This document shows, in pieces, positions 1 through 9,969 of a DNA stretch of 64,000 nt. Every line of letters begins with the position of its first letter. The stretch's first letter is position 1. Source of the stretch: CAVSVP01 sp963731125 (GTDB lineage Bacteria > Pseudomonadota > Gammaproteobacteria > Competibacterales > Competibacteraceae); NCBI GenBank assembly GCA_963731125.1, contig CAVSVP010000001.1:1-64000 (forward strand), written 5' to 3'. A program made the position numbers and the translations under genes. The notes beneath the pieces are model-generated. The model was not told the DNA's origin and ran no database searches. It saw only the letters and a program-made list of their open reading frames with translations.

Positions 1-250
1 CAATGCGTCCGGTGGTGCGCAACGAATTGCCTTCCGCCAAAGCACGCACGGCGGTCTCGAAAATAGCTGGATCAGCATCCAGACCGTAGTACGCAGTCGC
101 AGTTCTCAAGGCGATACTACTCCCACAGGCTTTACATAGGGCCTGTGGCTGACCCTAGCTGGTGCCATTTTTAACCAACAGCCCCAGGCCAATGGGTTTT
201 CCATAGCAACGGCAGTGCACATTAGGACAATACAGCGTTTCCCAGTTCAC
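1..250 (-). pseudogene. Transposase N-terminal part, truncated by window edge, with internal stop
   Basis: Reading leftwards from a GTG at 250 the frame encodes a zinc-binding transposase N terminus: NWETLYCPNVHCRCYGKP with paired cysteines, then GQPQALCKACGSS with two more, then a helical segment ending TAVRALAEGNSLRTTGRI at the edge. I recognise this as the N-terminal region of an IS1-like transposase with a Cys4 zinc finger followed by helix-turn-helix. A TAG stop at complement 155-157 interrupts the frame where an arginine codon would fit, and a TAA lies just upstream of the start. The rest of the gene lies outside the window. The stop marks it as inactive unless the base call is wrong. 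The family assignment is from memory of motifs. Confidence 0.6.
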
Positions 251-379
251 CCAAGCCCCCTCGATGAGTTAAATTGCTCAATCGAGGATGCAAAACATGC
301 TCAAAATCAGTCAAATCCATCAAGGGAGTTGAGGGACACTACCGAATTTATAGAAGTGGGGAAATAATGAAAAACTTTT
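251..379. other. Intergenic, no gene recognised
   Basis: Between the truncated transposase and the left end of the next insertion sequence I see no coding region or convincing structure. Confidence 0.4.
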
Positions 380-834
380 CGACCTGTACGGTTAGATCAA
401 GCCGCTTTGGCAACGAACTTGAACGGAACGATCCTGTTTCGCACCCAGACTCGGGTGGCGCCATTGAGAACCACCGCGCTCAACGCCGTCAGGGCATAAG
501 AGCCTTCTTTTGACCAGCTCATCCCATGATGCTTCTGCCGGTTGGAAGTGACCAGGTTGTTGGCACGCTCGACCGGATTGCTAGAGTTGGGAAGTCCCAA
601 CTGACGTCGCAGGGCATAGCATGGAATGTTGGAGCGGTTACGCTCCAGGTGCCCGATCAGGCGTTTAATCGCCGCGGGATCCTTCAGCTCCGAAAAGGCG
701 ATCGAACGTAAATAGTCCTGCGCCCGGTCGAGTAACCCGAACCATAGCAGGCCGAGCAACACCTGCAGGTGGCGATGGCGAATCTCACGGCCTCGACAGG
801 CCAGGCTCAATTGTTCCTTGAACTTCTTGACTAA

Positions 835-2138
835 GGAATTGTCACGAAATAACTATCTCATTTTGAGTGATGTTGCTATCATGGATAGTATGGTTGATGA
901 AAGCGGTGTCAGGAAGCGGTTTGAATTGTTAGCGCCCGTATTGGACGAGCGTCTGCGGCGGCTTGCCGCCTCTGCGGAGGCAGAAGCCATCGGACGCGGC
1001 GGGATCTCTCTGGTGTCGAAAGCAACCGGGGTGTCACGGCGGGCGATTCGAGTGGGGAGGCAGGAGCTTCGTGATCTCGAATCCGGGGGGCACGAGGTTG
1101 CGGCGGTAGCGAATCAAGGTGTTCGTAAACCTGGCGGGGGACGCAAAAAGACTGTCGAGAAAGATCCGACGCTCAGAGAGGATCTAAATACTTTGGTGAA
1201 CCCAATGACCTGCGGCGACCCGGAATCACCGCTGCACTGGACCTGCAAGAGTGTCCGTAAGCTCGCGAGCGAACTGCGTGCGATGGGGCATGAGACCAGT
1301 CACAAGCTCGTGGCCGCGCTTCTGCACGAGATGGGTTACAGTTTGCAAGCAAACCGCAAGGCGCGTGAGGGGGTCGATCATCCCGATCGCGACGCGCAGT
1401 TTCACTACCTCAATAACCACGTGCTTAACGCCCTCGCCTCGGGCGATCCTGCGATTTCTGTTGATACGAAGAAGAAGGAACTGGTGGGTGATTTCAAGAA
1501 TGGTGGCCACGAGTGGCGGCCCAAAGGCCAACCCGAACAAGTCCGTGTTCACGACTTCAAGATCAAGGAACTCGGGCGTGTGGCACCGGATGGGGTCTAG
1601 GACATTGGCGAGAATGTTGGCTGGGTCGGAGTTGGAACCGACCATGACACCGCCGCGTTTGCGGTGGCCACTATTGGCAACCGGTGGCGCAGGATGGGCC
1701 AGCCGATTTATCCGCAAGCTGGGCAGATCTTGATCACCGCCGACGGTGGCGGCAGCAATGGCTCCCGGCTCCGGCTGTGGAAAACGCAACTGCCGCGTTT
1801 CGCCGATGAGAGTGCCCTGCCGGTAACCGTCTGCCACTTTCCACCTGGCACGAGCAAATGGAACACGATCGAGCACCGATTGTTTTCCTACATCACCCAG
1901 AACTGGCGCGGCAAGCCGCTGGTCAGTCACGAAGTGATTGTCAACCTCATCGCCGCGACGAAGACCCAATCAGGCTTGCGGGTACACGCTGAGATTGATG
2001 CGTCTGGGTATCCAGCGGGGAAAAAGGTCACTGACGCCGAGTTGGCAGAGGTCAACATTCGACGTCACGAGTTCCACGGGGAATGGAACTACACCATTTT
2101 GCCGTCATGAAATGGTACACTTATTTCGTTACATTTCC
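835..2138 (+). mobile_element. Nested ISAzo13-like insertion sequence (1304 bp)
   Basis: The ends are imperfect inverted repeats, GGAATTGTCACGAAATAACT at 835 and GGAAATGTAACGAAATAAGT read inwards from 2138. A 3-bp target duplication TAA flanks it at 832-834 and 2139-2141. Removing the element and one TAA recreates GACTAAGTG and the continuous reading frame of the outer transposase, so the boundaries are exact. The single gene inside carries a stop codon. Confidence 0.85.
881..2110 (+). pseudogene. ISAzo13-family transposase with one amber stop
   Basis: From ATG 881 the frame runs MDSMVDESGVRKRFELLAPV, then GISLVSKATGVSRRAI (helix-turn-helix), then the hallmark ISVDTKKKELVGDFKNGG (first catalytic Asp), RVHDF, and after codon 239 WNTIEHRLFSYIT (catalytic Glu). 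The only lesion is TAG at 1598-1600, between VAPDGV and DIGENVGW, where family members usually have a tyrosine; a TAC or TAT to TAG change explains it. The frame is otherwise open for 409 codons on both sides of the stop. The start was set inside the IS boundary; ATG 890 is an alternative. Activity would need readthrough or suppression. Confidence 0.8.
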
Positions 2139-3436
2139 TAAGTGAAACCCATCGAGGATCAGCGAAGCGGCGGGATGCCAGCTAAAGAAGGTGAGAATGG
2201 CCCCTTGCAAGCTCCGTTGGCCATCGGTAAAAAACCGCAGCCGCTGAGCGAGCAGACCATGGGTGCGCAGAAAAGCCAACACAAACCGTAGCACTTGACC
2301 GACGCTGCCACCGGTGAGCGTAAAGCATTGCCCCGGTCGCTCAATCTGGGCCACCGTATGGTGCACCGTCGCACGCTGGTTCGTCGTTGGCCCGGGAGGG
2401 GCGAGTGGTTCATTGACCGCCACGGGTTCTACCACCGCTTCGGTTTCCGCCACTGTGTCGGTCGCTGAACGCCCCCCCTCCGCCTTTTGCTCCTTGACCC
2501 CGACGTCATCCACGGCGATATTCACCGTATCGGGGTGGTGTTCGTCGTCGGCGCCGTGGCGCTGTTGCTGGACTTCCGCAATCAGTGCTTCGGCCAGACC
2601 CCGCTGGCGCATGGCTTGCTCGACCACGGCTAGCGCCTCGTCGACCGTCTTGTCGCTCAACCGGGTCGGCGCAAACGACTCCAACTCGCCGACCAGTGGG
2701 GCACTCGCCGCCGGGCAGCCCGCAGGGTCGAACTGGTGCGCACGCAACACCTTCTCACTGTGGTGGTCTAGAAACGCTATAACCTTCCCTCCCTCCCTTT
2801 CCGCTCCGTCACGGAAGCTATTCAACGGCGTCCCGCCAACCTCCTGATGGCGACGCCGGTTGAAGTACTCAACCGTCTGCCGGTAGCTCCGTTGGGTCGC
2901 CCCCGTCAGCCACGCCAGCTCCTTGAAACCCGCTGTCGGGTACCACTGCCGCCCCGCGCAAACCGGCCATAACTGACGACCCGCCAACACCCGCTCACCG
3001 GCCTCATCCACTACATCGAAAAGACCAAACCGAAACCGACCTACTTCCCCATCGACTCGGTACGCACTCCCGTGCCGGACTACTTGGCAGGCCCCCCTTT
3101 TTCGCCACACACCTCGCCGGCTTTCTCCCGGCTCGCCTCCTCCAGCGCCCCGCCCAGCGCATCTCGCATCGTCGCATAGCGCGCAACACCCCCGCCTCCA
3201 ACGCATCAATGTCGAATAAGCTGCCCTCCTTCAGTACCAGCCGGAACTGACCCGCATCCACCCGGGTAGCAACCCGATCAGCATCCACACTCGCCTCCGT
3301 CGGCTTGATCGTGATCTGCACACACACTTCCAGGTGCTTCATGGGACGGCCCTCCAAGTGACAATTCCGATGCTGAGACCGCTACTTATCAGAATAGTAT
3401 TAGACTCGGAGGGCTTCAACTTAATCGTACAGGTCG

Positions 3437-3855
3437 CAATATTTCAGGAGCAATTTTAGCCAGTATTTGGAACAGAAGGCCCGTAGAGGCCAAGTGAAAA
3501 TTGCATATGACATTGCGATAAATTGGCAATTTTACTGCCGCTGGCCGTGCTCGATGAGACCGTAGCTGGCGTACGGATCCCTCTAGTTCCACGCGATCAT
3601 GGCCAACTATGCATACTGCAACATCGATCGACAACCCGCTGTTGTCCTAGGCCAGCATCTTGCGGCAGTGCCACGGGCTTCCCGTTCGAAGGCCCGACTG
3701 ACTCAGACATCATCAGCATGCTCACCGACGGAAGCACGTTTAAAATCATGTTTGTCCAACCCGTCTCATCTGACGGACGGTGCCGTCGTCCGGATGTAGT
3801 CGTAACAACCATCGGGGTTGGCCAAGGCGATGGCGGTGACAGTCGGACCGTTGAA
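3437..3855. other. Intergenic region, no gene supported
   Basis: About 420 bp between the outer IS and the binding-protein gene. Short frames exist on both strands but none shows a recognisable motif, ribosome-binding site or consistent codon use. I see nothing functional here. Confidence 0.4.
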
Positions 3856-5031
3856 TTAGCGCGTATTTGCAGACTTAGGAAACCAAGTCCAAATAGGCTT
3901 TTCTTGACCCTCGTCCACCTGAATCACCGCAACCGCTTTTTCCGGCACGCGCTTCCCAGCCTGGTAAGAAATACTCCCGACTAAGCCAGGAAAGTCAGAC
4001 GTGCTCGCTAACGCTTGGTGTATGTTATCAGGGTGGGTGGAATCAGCCCGTTGTATGGCGTTGGCCAGCAGATTGATAGTGTCATAACCCAAAGGAGCAA
4101 AGGCATTGGGGGGAGCCGTGCCAAAAGCTTTTGTGTAGTCCGCCACAAATTGCTTCATTTCCGGCGTGTTCACATCCAAGAAACGGTGGGTGGTGAAATA
4201 GAGGCCGGTAATGTCCTGCACTTGAGAAGCGGCAATAATTTCCGCGTCATCCCAGCCGTCTCCAGACATCAGCGGTACATCAATACCGGCTTTTCTGACT
4301 TGCTCGATTAAGGTAACCGCCGAGCCGGGCATACTGGCGGCATAAATGGCTTCAGGTTGAGGATTGGCTTGTTCAAAGGCTTTGCTAAAGGGACTAAAAT
4401 CCGTGGTGCCTTCTGCATAGGCTACTTTGTTGACGGTACCGCCCATCCGCTGAAAAGATTCCTCGAAAAAGCGACCAATGGTGCGAGTATAAACGCGACT
4501 GTCATCGATCCATAGGGCAACATTTTTTACCCCCAATTGTTCTACGGCATAGGTAGCCATCACGTTGGCCTGGGCATCATCGCCATAGGCTGCCAAGAAG
4601 AAGTAATCCCCCACCTTTTCCGGTAAATCCGGCGCAGTGGCACCCGGTGAAATAAAAGGGATATTGGCTGCTTGGAATTGTTTACCTGCATCTAAGGCAT
4701 AAGTGGAATAGGCAAAGCCGATGCCGGCGATCGCCTGGGGATGTTTTTTGAGGGCAGCGGCGGTTTTATCGGCGGTGGTATTTACCTTACTGGCGATATC
4801 AATGGGAATCAGTTTGAGGGGATGTCCCAGGACGCCGCCCTTAGCATTCAGTTGCTCGACGGCTAATTTTGCGCCGTCATAGCAGGGAGCATCGAGTACA
4901 GCATCTGGCCCAGTCAAATTAAACGGCGCCAGGATAGTGAGCGGACGGTTCGCCGAGTAAACGAGATTGCCCGTCGTCACCATCAGCAGAAAGGCACAGA
5001 ATAAGACAAATTTTATAGGAATGAAGCGCAT
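3856..5031 (-). CDS. Periplasmic branched-chain amino-acid-type ABC substrate-binding protein
   Basis: A 391-residue type I periplasmic binding protein of the LivJ/Peripla_BP_6 family. A signal peptide covers roughly residues 1-26 (hydrophobic FVLFCAFLLMVTTGNLVYSA). The mature part begins RPLTILAPFNLTGPDA and contains YDGAKLAVEQLNAKGGVLGH, the PQAIAGIGFAYSTYA hinge region and PFISPGATAP, all typical of the fold. An AGGAGG lies 12 bp before the ATG, slightly far but acceptable. No permease or ATPase gene lies nearby, so it may serve a distant transporter or act as a sensor partner. Ligand unknown; amino acids, amides or aromatic acids are all possible. Confidence 0.8.
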   Translation of the reverse strand: MRFIPIKFVLFCAFLLMVTTGNLVYSANRPLTILAPFNLTGPDAVLDAPCYDGAKLAVEQLNAKGGVLGHPLKLIPIDIASKVNTTADKTAAALKKHPQAIAGIGFAYSTYALDAGKQFQAANIPFISPGATAPDLPEKVGDYFFLAAYGDDAQANVMATYAVEQLGVKNVALWIDDSRVYTRTIGRFFEESFQRMGGTVNKVAYAEGTTDFSPFSKAFEQANPQPEAIYAASMPGSAVTLIEQVRKAGIDVPLMSGDGWDDAEIIAASQVQDITGLYFTTHRFLDVNTPEMKQFVADYTKAFGTAPPNAFAPLGYDTINLLANAIQRADSTHPDNIHQALASTSDFPGLVGSISYQAGKRVPEKAVAVIQVDEGQEKPIWTWFPKSANTR

Positions 5032-5380
5032 TGCCAGACAAGCCTCCTAAGTCACTAAAAAGTTTAGGAAAACAATTTTCAAGCGATAGCTAACGCATGT
5101 AGCGATACCAGACTGGGGTCGGTACCAGCATTTCGATCACCTTTGTTGGATAAGGAATCTGTGGCGGTAAACCACCAACCTTTTTAACCTCAGTGAGCTA
5201 TTTTTAAGGCACGGTCATGCCATGGTGAATGAGTCATAATGCTTTACATTTGATGCCAAACTTAACGTTTTTAACGCAAGCTGTCACCTGCGGGGCTTGT
5301 GTAACTTAAGGCGATTGAGGATCTGGAGATCGCCCCCAGCATCTTCTCCCAGCCCCCATTTTTAATGCAGGAGAGACTCT
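5032..5380. other. Intergenic region upstream of the binding-protein gene
   Basis: About 350 bp without a gene. It should contain the promoter of the leftward binding-protein gene; no clear promoter hexamers or riboswitch fold could be identified by eye. Confidence 0.35.
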
Positions 5381-5452
5381 GTGGACGATCACATCGTAGC
5401 TATTGACTGTTTGTGTGATGCCGTGTTGAAAGCATTGGATCATTGCTTGGCG
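5381..5452 (+). pseudogene. Possible IS982-type transposase remnant
   Basis: From a GTG at 5381, preceded by GGAGAG, the frame reads VDDHIVAIDCLCDAVLKAL and then loses resemblance. IS982-family transposases begin with a very similar stretch (D-hydrophobic-V-x-I-Y-C-x-x-D-D-x-x-K). Only some 24 codons match, so this is at most the leftover of an insertion. Between here and 5693 nothing else is recognisable. Confidence 0.35.
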
Positions 5453-5693
5453 TTCGACCTGCCCAGGGGCAACCCGTCTTTGACAACTACCGAGAAACAT
5501 TTTAGAGTAAAAAACCTGCTAATCATCTGCAGTAATTCGGTACGAATGCGTTTGCTTCCCCCACTCCCCAAAACCAGCTGCACCCCATTGTCGCATAGCA
5601 ACAGTGAGGGCGATATCATTGAATCCACTCGTATACCAGGGGCACTTAAAGACATGGCAACCGTCAGGCCCTGATTTTTGGAGGACACGAACC

Positions 5694-6485
5694 ATGCGCA
5701 CGCTGCTTGCCAGTCTTGCACTGGCCTTTGCATTCGCTGTCGACGCCGACGAAGACCGGGATGTGTTGTACCAGGTCTCAACCATCGACGCGCTGCTGTC
5801 CGGCGTCTATGACAGTGTCGCGACCGTCGGTGATGTGACTCGCCATGGCGGCTTCGGTCTGGGTACATTCGAGGCGCTCGATGGCGAGATGATCGTGCTC
5901 AACAAAGTCGTGTATCAGGCCGCCTACGACGGGTCCGTGAACCTGATGCCCGCGGCGACCGGTACACCGTTCATGGCGGTCACGCATTTCGAGCCCGATC
6001 ACCGGCTCGAAGTACCGGCGCCCCAGGACTACGCCACCTTCAAGCAATGGCTGGAGGCCAATCTCGAGAGCCGAAACATCATCTATGCGGTACGGCTCGA
6101 TGGGCGCTTCGCGAGCATCAAGGTTCGTAGCGTGGAACGCCAGGCCAGGCCCTATCGACCGCTGGTGGAGGTCACGCGCCAGCAGGCCGTTTTCACGCTC
6201 AACAATATCTCCGGCACCCTGATTGGATTCTGGTGCCCGTTTTTCACGAAGGGCCTCAACGTCCCGGGCTTTCACCTGCATTTCCTGTCTACGGACCGGC
6301 GCCGCGGTGGCCATGTGCTGGATTTCACCCTGGAGCAGGCGACGGTCGGGTTGGATGAGACCAACGGCTGGGACGTGCAGCTACCGATGGTTCCCGCCTA
6401 TCTGGATGCGCACCTCGGCAGTGATCGCAGCGCCGAGCTGCATGCCGTCGAGCAGGGTGATGCCGGTGCGTCGGCGCCTCGATAG
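5694..6485 (+). CDS. budA: Alpha-acetolactate decarboxylase, exported
   Basis: A 263-residue acetolactate decarboxylase, which converts (S)-2-acetolactate to (R)-acetoin and CO2. The zinc site is visible: H194 and H196 in GFHLHFLSTDRRRGGHVLDF and H207 in the same stretch; E65, R145 and E253 also fall at the positions known for the characterised Brevibacillus enzyme. The start ATG at 5694 has GGAGG at 5680-5684. Residues 1-18 form a short signal peptide (RTLLASLALAFAFAVDA), so the enzyme is probably periplasmic or secreted, as in some Bacillus-type enzymes. No acetolactate synthase or butanediol dehydrogenase gene is near; it may scavenge acetolactate lost during branched-chain amino acid synthesis. 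Confidence 0.88.
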   Translation: MRTLLASLALAFAFAVDADEDRDVLYQVSTIDALLSGVYDSVATVGDVTRHGGFGLGTFEALDGEMIVLNKVVYQAAYDGSVNLMPAATGTPFMAVTHFEPDHRLEVPAPQDYATFKQWLEANLESRNIIYAVRLDGRFASIKVRSVERQARPYRPLVEVTRQQAVFTLNNISGTLIGFWCPFFTKGLNVPGFHLHFLSTDRRRGGHVLDFTLEQATVGLDETNGWDVQLPMVPAYLDAHLGSDRSAELHAVEQGDAGASAPR

Positions 6486-6576
6486 CGGACAGCGCCAGCA
6501 TTTTGAGCGCGCTCAGAACAGCGCTGGCAGCATCCCATCGCCACTTGCCTTTGAGCCGGATGCCAATTTCGACACG

Positions 6577-7551
6577 TTAACTTCGCGAACGCGTCTCACC
6601 CGGCGGCTCTTTCTCCGTCCCTTGTTGTCGGCCACCGTCAGAGTGAGCCAATGCAGCCGACATCATCTGGACAATCTCTCTCAACATCTCCTCCGAATTT
6701 TCCATACAATCGTGCCCGGCTCCTGGAATCTGCCTGACCCTGACGCTCGTCCGGCCGGCTTCCTGGACGATTTGCGCCAGGGCTTCGGCCTCCCATCCCT
6801 CCACTAACTCGTCGTGTTCCCCACGCAGCATGAGCATCGGCACGTTCACTTTGCCGATGTGTCTGTGTGTCATCGCGTTATGCGCCTCAGGCCCTATCAT
6901 GAACCACCAGGTTTTGTAGGTATAGATTTCGCTATGGATCGGCTCGCAGCTCGGTCCACTGGATTGATACGCGACGAAGACCTCATCGTTTGGAGCGCGG
7001 TACGGATCAGCACCAAGGAGCGCTTTCGCCCGCTCATAGACTTCGGCGTATGTCGGGCTGCTTCCCCATTTTTCCCACCGTTTCCTGCGTGAGTCTGAAA
7101 GCGAGAATGCTGTACCCTCGAGGATAAGACCTTTCACCAGTGGGTGCTGCCGGTTGGCCGCCCAGTGCACCACCATGCTGGCGCCAAGGCTGTAGCCGAG
7201 GAGAAAAATCTGTTGAAATCCCTCTCGGACAAGCAGTTCAATCGCAGCGTCGATGTCATTGATCGTGTCATCGAAGATACCCTGACCGGTGATCTGCCCG
7301 GCGCTGGCCAGACGGGTATTGATGGACAGCGAATTGAAGCCACGGGCGAGCAGCGCATGGGGCAACAGCCGCGGGGTACCCCGGGCGAGGAAGTGACCGA
7401 GCAAGCCATGGACCTCTAACAAGACAGGAATGTGGAGAATGTCTTCTTTTCTTTCGTATGCGTTTGTTACCAGGAGCCCGGCGATAAGCAAGCCGTCGGT
7501 GGTCCTGAACCGCATCAGCCTTTGTTGTTCATGTATCGTTAGGGTGCTCAT
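6577..7551 (-). CDS. Alpha/beta hydrolase, catalytic triad intact
   Basis: A 324-residue serine hydrolase of the alpha/beta fold. The nucleophile elbow is GYSLG with Ser121; the acid is probably Asp247 in GEHDELVE and the base His280 in GAGHDC. An oxyanion-type HGLLG lies near residues 48-52. There is no signal peptide and the C terminus is a polar tail. The start lies 3 bp after the stop of the paralogous gene upstream (7555-8460), so the two form an operon. Both proteins share a GIFDDxIxxIDA segment before the elbow and a RRxWExWGSxPxYxEVxxRA lid segment after it. Substrate unknown; an esterase or thioesterase-like role is possible. Confidence 0.75.
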   Translation of the reverse strand: MSTLTIHEQQRLMRFRTTDGLLIAGLLVTNAYERKEDILHIPVLLEVHGLLGHFLARGTPRLLPHALLARGFNSLSINTRLASAGQITGQGIFDDTINDIDAAIELLVREGFQQIFLLGYSLGASMVVHWAANRQHPLVKGLILEGTAFSLSDSRRKRWEKWGSSPTYAEVYERAKALLGADPYRAPNDEVFVAYQSSGPSCEPIHSEIYTYKTWWFMIGPEAHNAMTHRHIGKVNVPMLMLRGEHDELVEGWEAEALAQIVQEAGRTSVRVRQIPGAGHDCMENSEEMLREIVQMMSAALAHSDGGRQQGTEKEPPGETRSRS

Positions 7552-7554
7552 ACT

Positions 7555-8460
7555 CTATTCACAGATTCGCGTCAGCCATTTGATGATGCGTTGACCCAGT
7601 TCCTTGTGCTTCCCGTTGAACGTATGATTCGCGTCGAGCTGAATAGCCGTCACATCAGGATTGCCACTCTGGCTGGCAAGGCGGCAGAGGTCTTCAAATT
7701 CGGACTGTTCGATCAGGTCGTCTTGTGAGCCATGAACGAGGAGAAGGGGAAGTCGAATCTGCCCAATGTGTCTATAGACCTCCGCCCCAGCGGCTTCGGG
7801 TCCTGCTAAGGCTCGCCACGTCCTGAGCGTGTAGATATCAGTATGTTCCGGACGAGCGGTATAACCGTGGGCCCTTTTGACCACCACGACCTCATCCCCA
7901 GTCGATCGATCTTCAGGTGGCGCCTCGAAAAGGCGCTGCGCCCTCCGGTGAACTTCGTCATAGCTGGGCTTGCTTCCGAAGCGTTCCCAGCGGCGCCGAA
8001 TCGTCTGCGGCATGGAGTACGGTGTGGCGATGGCGATGATCCCCATGATATCGGCGTGCTTTGCAGGGTCGTTGGCTAAGGCACCGTACCGGACGGCCAT
8101 ACAGCTCCCAAGGCCGTGGCCGGCAACGATGATTTTCTTGAAACCGATCTGTCTCAGAAACTGGCACCCGGCATCGATTTGCTGAATCGCATCGTCGAAG
8201 ATGCCGAAGCCAAAAAAAAGGCCCAGGTTGGCGAGCAGGGTATTCATCGTCAGCGAGGAGTAGCCCGACGCGGCCAAGAGCCCCGGCAGTAGGTGTTCGG
8301 TCTCGTCAAGCAAGTTGCCCAAAATCCCGTGTAAACGAAGAATGACAGGCGTTTGCTCGACATGCTCTCGATGGGTTACGAGATGATAAAAAAGCGCATC
8401 GACCTTGTGGTGTTCAAACGGAAACGAGACGACAGTGCCTGAGCTATCTTCGACATCCAT
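7555..8460 (-). CDS. Alpha/beta hydrolase paralogue lacking the serine nucleophile
   Basis: A 301-residue alpha/beta-fold protein similar throughout to its downstream neighbour: HGILG near residue 44, FGIFDDAIQQIDAG, a RRRWERFGSKPSYDEVHRRA lid, VHGSQDDLIEQ and DANHTFNG for acid and base. The nucleophile elbow reads GHGLG, with Gly116 where Ser is expected. The codon is GGC, one base from the AGC serine codon. Either this copy is non-catalytic, for example a partner or decoy of the active one, or the base is miscalled. It is the first gene of a two-gene leftward operon. Confidence 0.7.
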   Translation of the reverse strand: MDVEDSSGTVVSFPFEHHKVDALFYHLVTHREHVEQTPVILRLHGILGNLLDETEHLLPGLLAASGYSSLTMNTLLANLGLFFGFGIFDDAIQQIDAGCQFLRQIGFKKIIVAGHGLGSCMAVRYGALANDPAKHADIMGIIAIATPYSMPQTIRRRWERFGSKPSYDEVHRRAQRLFEAPPEDRSTGDEVVVVKRAHGYTARPEHTDIYTLRTWRALAGPEAAGAEVYRHIGQIRLPLLLVHGSQDDLIEQSEFEDLCRLASQSGNPDVTAIQLDANHTFNGKHKELGQRIIKWLTRICE

Positions 8461-9969
8461 TGCTTACCCTTCTTTTGACCCGAAAGCTCGAAAGCGCATG
8501 GTTTCCCAACACGACCCGTCCGCTACTCCTGTACCACCTCAACTACCGCCATCATCCCATTGTCCTCGTGCGCCCCGATGTGACAATGGGCGACGAACTT
8601 ACCAACGATAATGGGATCCCTGAAATCGATGAGAACCTTCACCTCTCCGGGAACGCCATCCACCTGATAGGGTATGTTGACGGTATCCTGGTGGCCATAA
8701 AACGGTTGCTCCTCGCCATTGATTTCGATCACCTGGAAGTCCGTTTGATGTATATGGAAGACATGCCACTCGCTCGAGACGTTCTTGATCGTCCACTCTT
8801 CAATATGCCCCACCGGGACGGTGAAGTCGACGCGATTGATGTTGAACTCTTGTCCATTGACGAAGAATGTGTTGCCGTCTGCGCTCTCCGAAAACACGAA
8901 ATCCCTGCGTTTTTTGGGCAGCACGGGAAGGGCATCCCGGAAATCCTCGACCGGCGGAAACTGGCGTTTTCGAGGGAGCAGGACCCTTTTTGCCGGTCGA
9001 CCGGTGACCTGAAGCGTGGCAAGAGTGGCTTCCGGGTATTGGTCTCCGGCCGGTCCTGTGGTCATTGCCAGCGTACGCAGCATGTAGACACCTGCTTTGC
9101 CGCCCCGCACAAAGAACTCCACGCGGGCACTGGGCGGTAGTAGGATCTCGTCTTGCACTGTGAGACGGTTCTGTCTGTTCCCGTCACGCGCCAACTGATA
9201 CATCTTGTGCCCGTCCAGTTTCAGCTTGTAGTAGATATCGGTCCCGATATTCCCGACGCGCCAGAATTGAAGCTCATTTGGCCGGATGGTCATCAGCGGG
9301 TTGACCTCGCCGTTTACCATACGGGTGGTCCCGGCATTACTGTCGATCGGATACGGTATCTTTCCGTCGTCGGTGATTTGTATGTCCTTGAGAAGCAGGA
9401 AGCGCTCTTCGATACGGTCCAATTGGGGGAACGGATCGAGGATCCCGTCAACGACGAGACCTCCAGACATGCCGCTGAATATTTGGAATTCGGTGTTTCC
9501 CTTGGTTGGCGCAGTGGAATCGGGGGATTGCGGTATGTGCGCGTGGGGGTGATACCAGTAAAGTCCCTGCGGATGGTTGTTAGGGACGAAGATGCTGTAG
9601 TCGAAATAGTTATATTTATCGTCCGGCCTGATCTGCATGAAGATGTTGTCTTGACCGAGCGCGGGCGAGACATTCCAGCCGTGAGTGTGAAGATTCGTCG
9701 ACTCGGTGAGCGGATCCTCTAGTTCATTCACGAGTCGCAGGTTGAGCGTATCACCGGGGAGAACCCGTAGTGTCGGCGGGATGTACATTCCATTATAGAC
9801 CCGGGTGAGGACTTTGCGCCCGGCGACAGTCATCTCCTTTTTCTCTGCGACAAGCTCAGTGTCCAGCGATCCATGCTTGCTGAACTCCTCAGGCGGATTG
9901 ACAAAGCCGGGTTTGACGGGGCCTGGGTGGTGGTCAAATTCTGGTCGATCCGCCGTTGCAGGGCTACTA

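Larger units (their letters stand above)
397..3357 (-). pseudogene. Transposase of the outer IS, split by nested IS and frameshifted
   Basis: The gene starts near 3357 (MEGRPMKHLEVCVQ), changes frame around 3150-3180, continues to a DGFHL motif at about 2145, and resumes left of the nested IS as VKKFKEQLSLACRGREIRH, ending at 397. Joining DGFHL directly to VKKFKEQL restores one reading frame across the nested insertion, which shows the two halves were one gene. The motifs (FFTDGQRSLQ, then an LILD-x-FHL box, then NPVERANNLVTSNRQKHHGM) look like a DDE-type transposase of the ISKra4/ISLre2-like type; the exact family is uncertain. Proline- and glutamate-rich stretches in the middle are poorly conserved linker. 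Inactive. Confidence 0.65.
380..3436 (-). mobile_element. Outer insertion sequence, interrupted by a second IS
   Basis: The ends carry terminal inverted repeats: CGACCTGTACGGTTA from 380 on the left and, read inwards from 3436, CGACCTGTACGATTA on the right, with a further AAGCC shared a few bases inside each. Without the nested element (835-2138) and one copy of the TAA duplication the IS would be about 1.75 kb, a normal size for a one-gene IS. No clear target duplication is visible outside the repeats. The transposase inside is frameshifted and split, so the element is dead on its own. Confidence 0.7.

Noticed and set aside
3523..3984. Rightward frame of about 150 codons between the IS and the binding-protein gene
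   Set aside because: No recognised motif or start signal, and it overlaps the end of the binding-protein gene on the other strand.
5032..5310. Possible riboswitch upstream of the binding-protein gene
   Set aside because: The region is structured-looking but matches no known riboswitch core that I could identify.
8460..9722. Long rightward frames opposite the multicopper oxidase
   Set aside because: They mirror the codons of the oxidase on the other strand and have no independent motifs.
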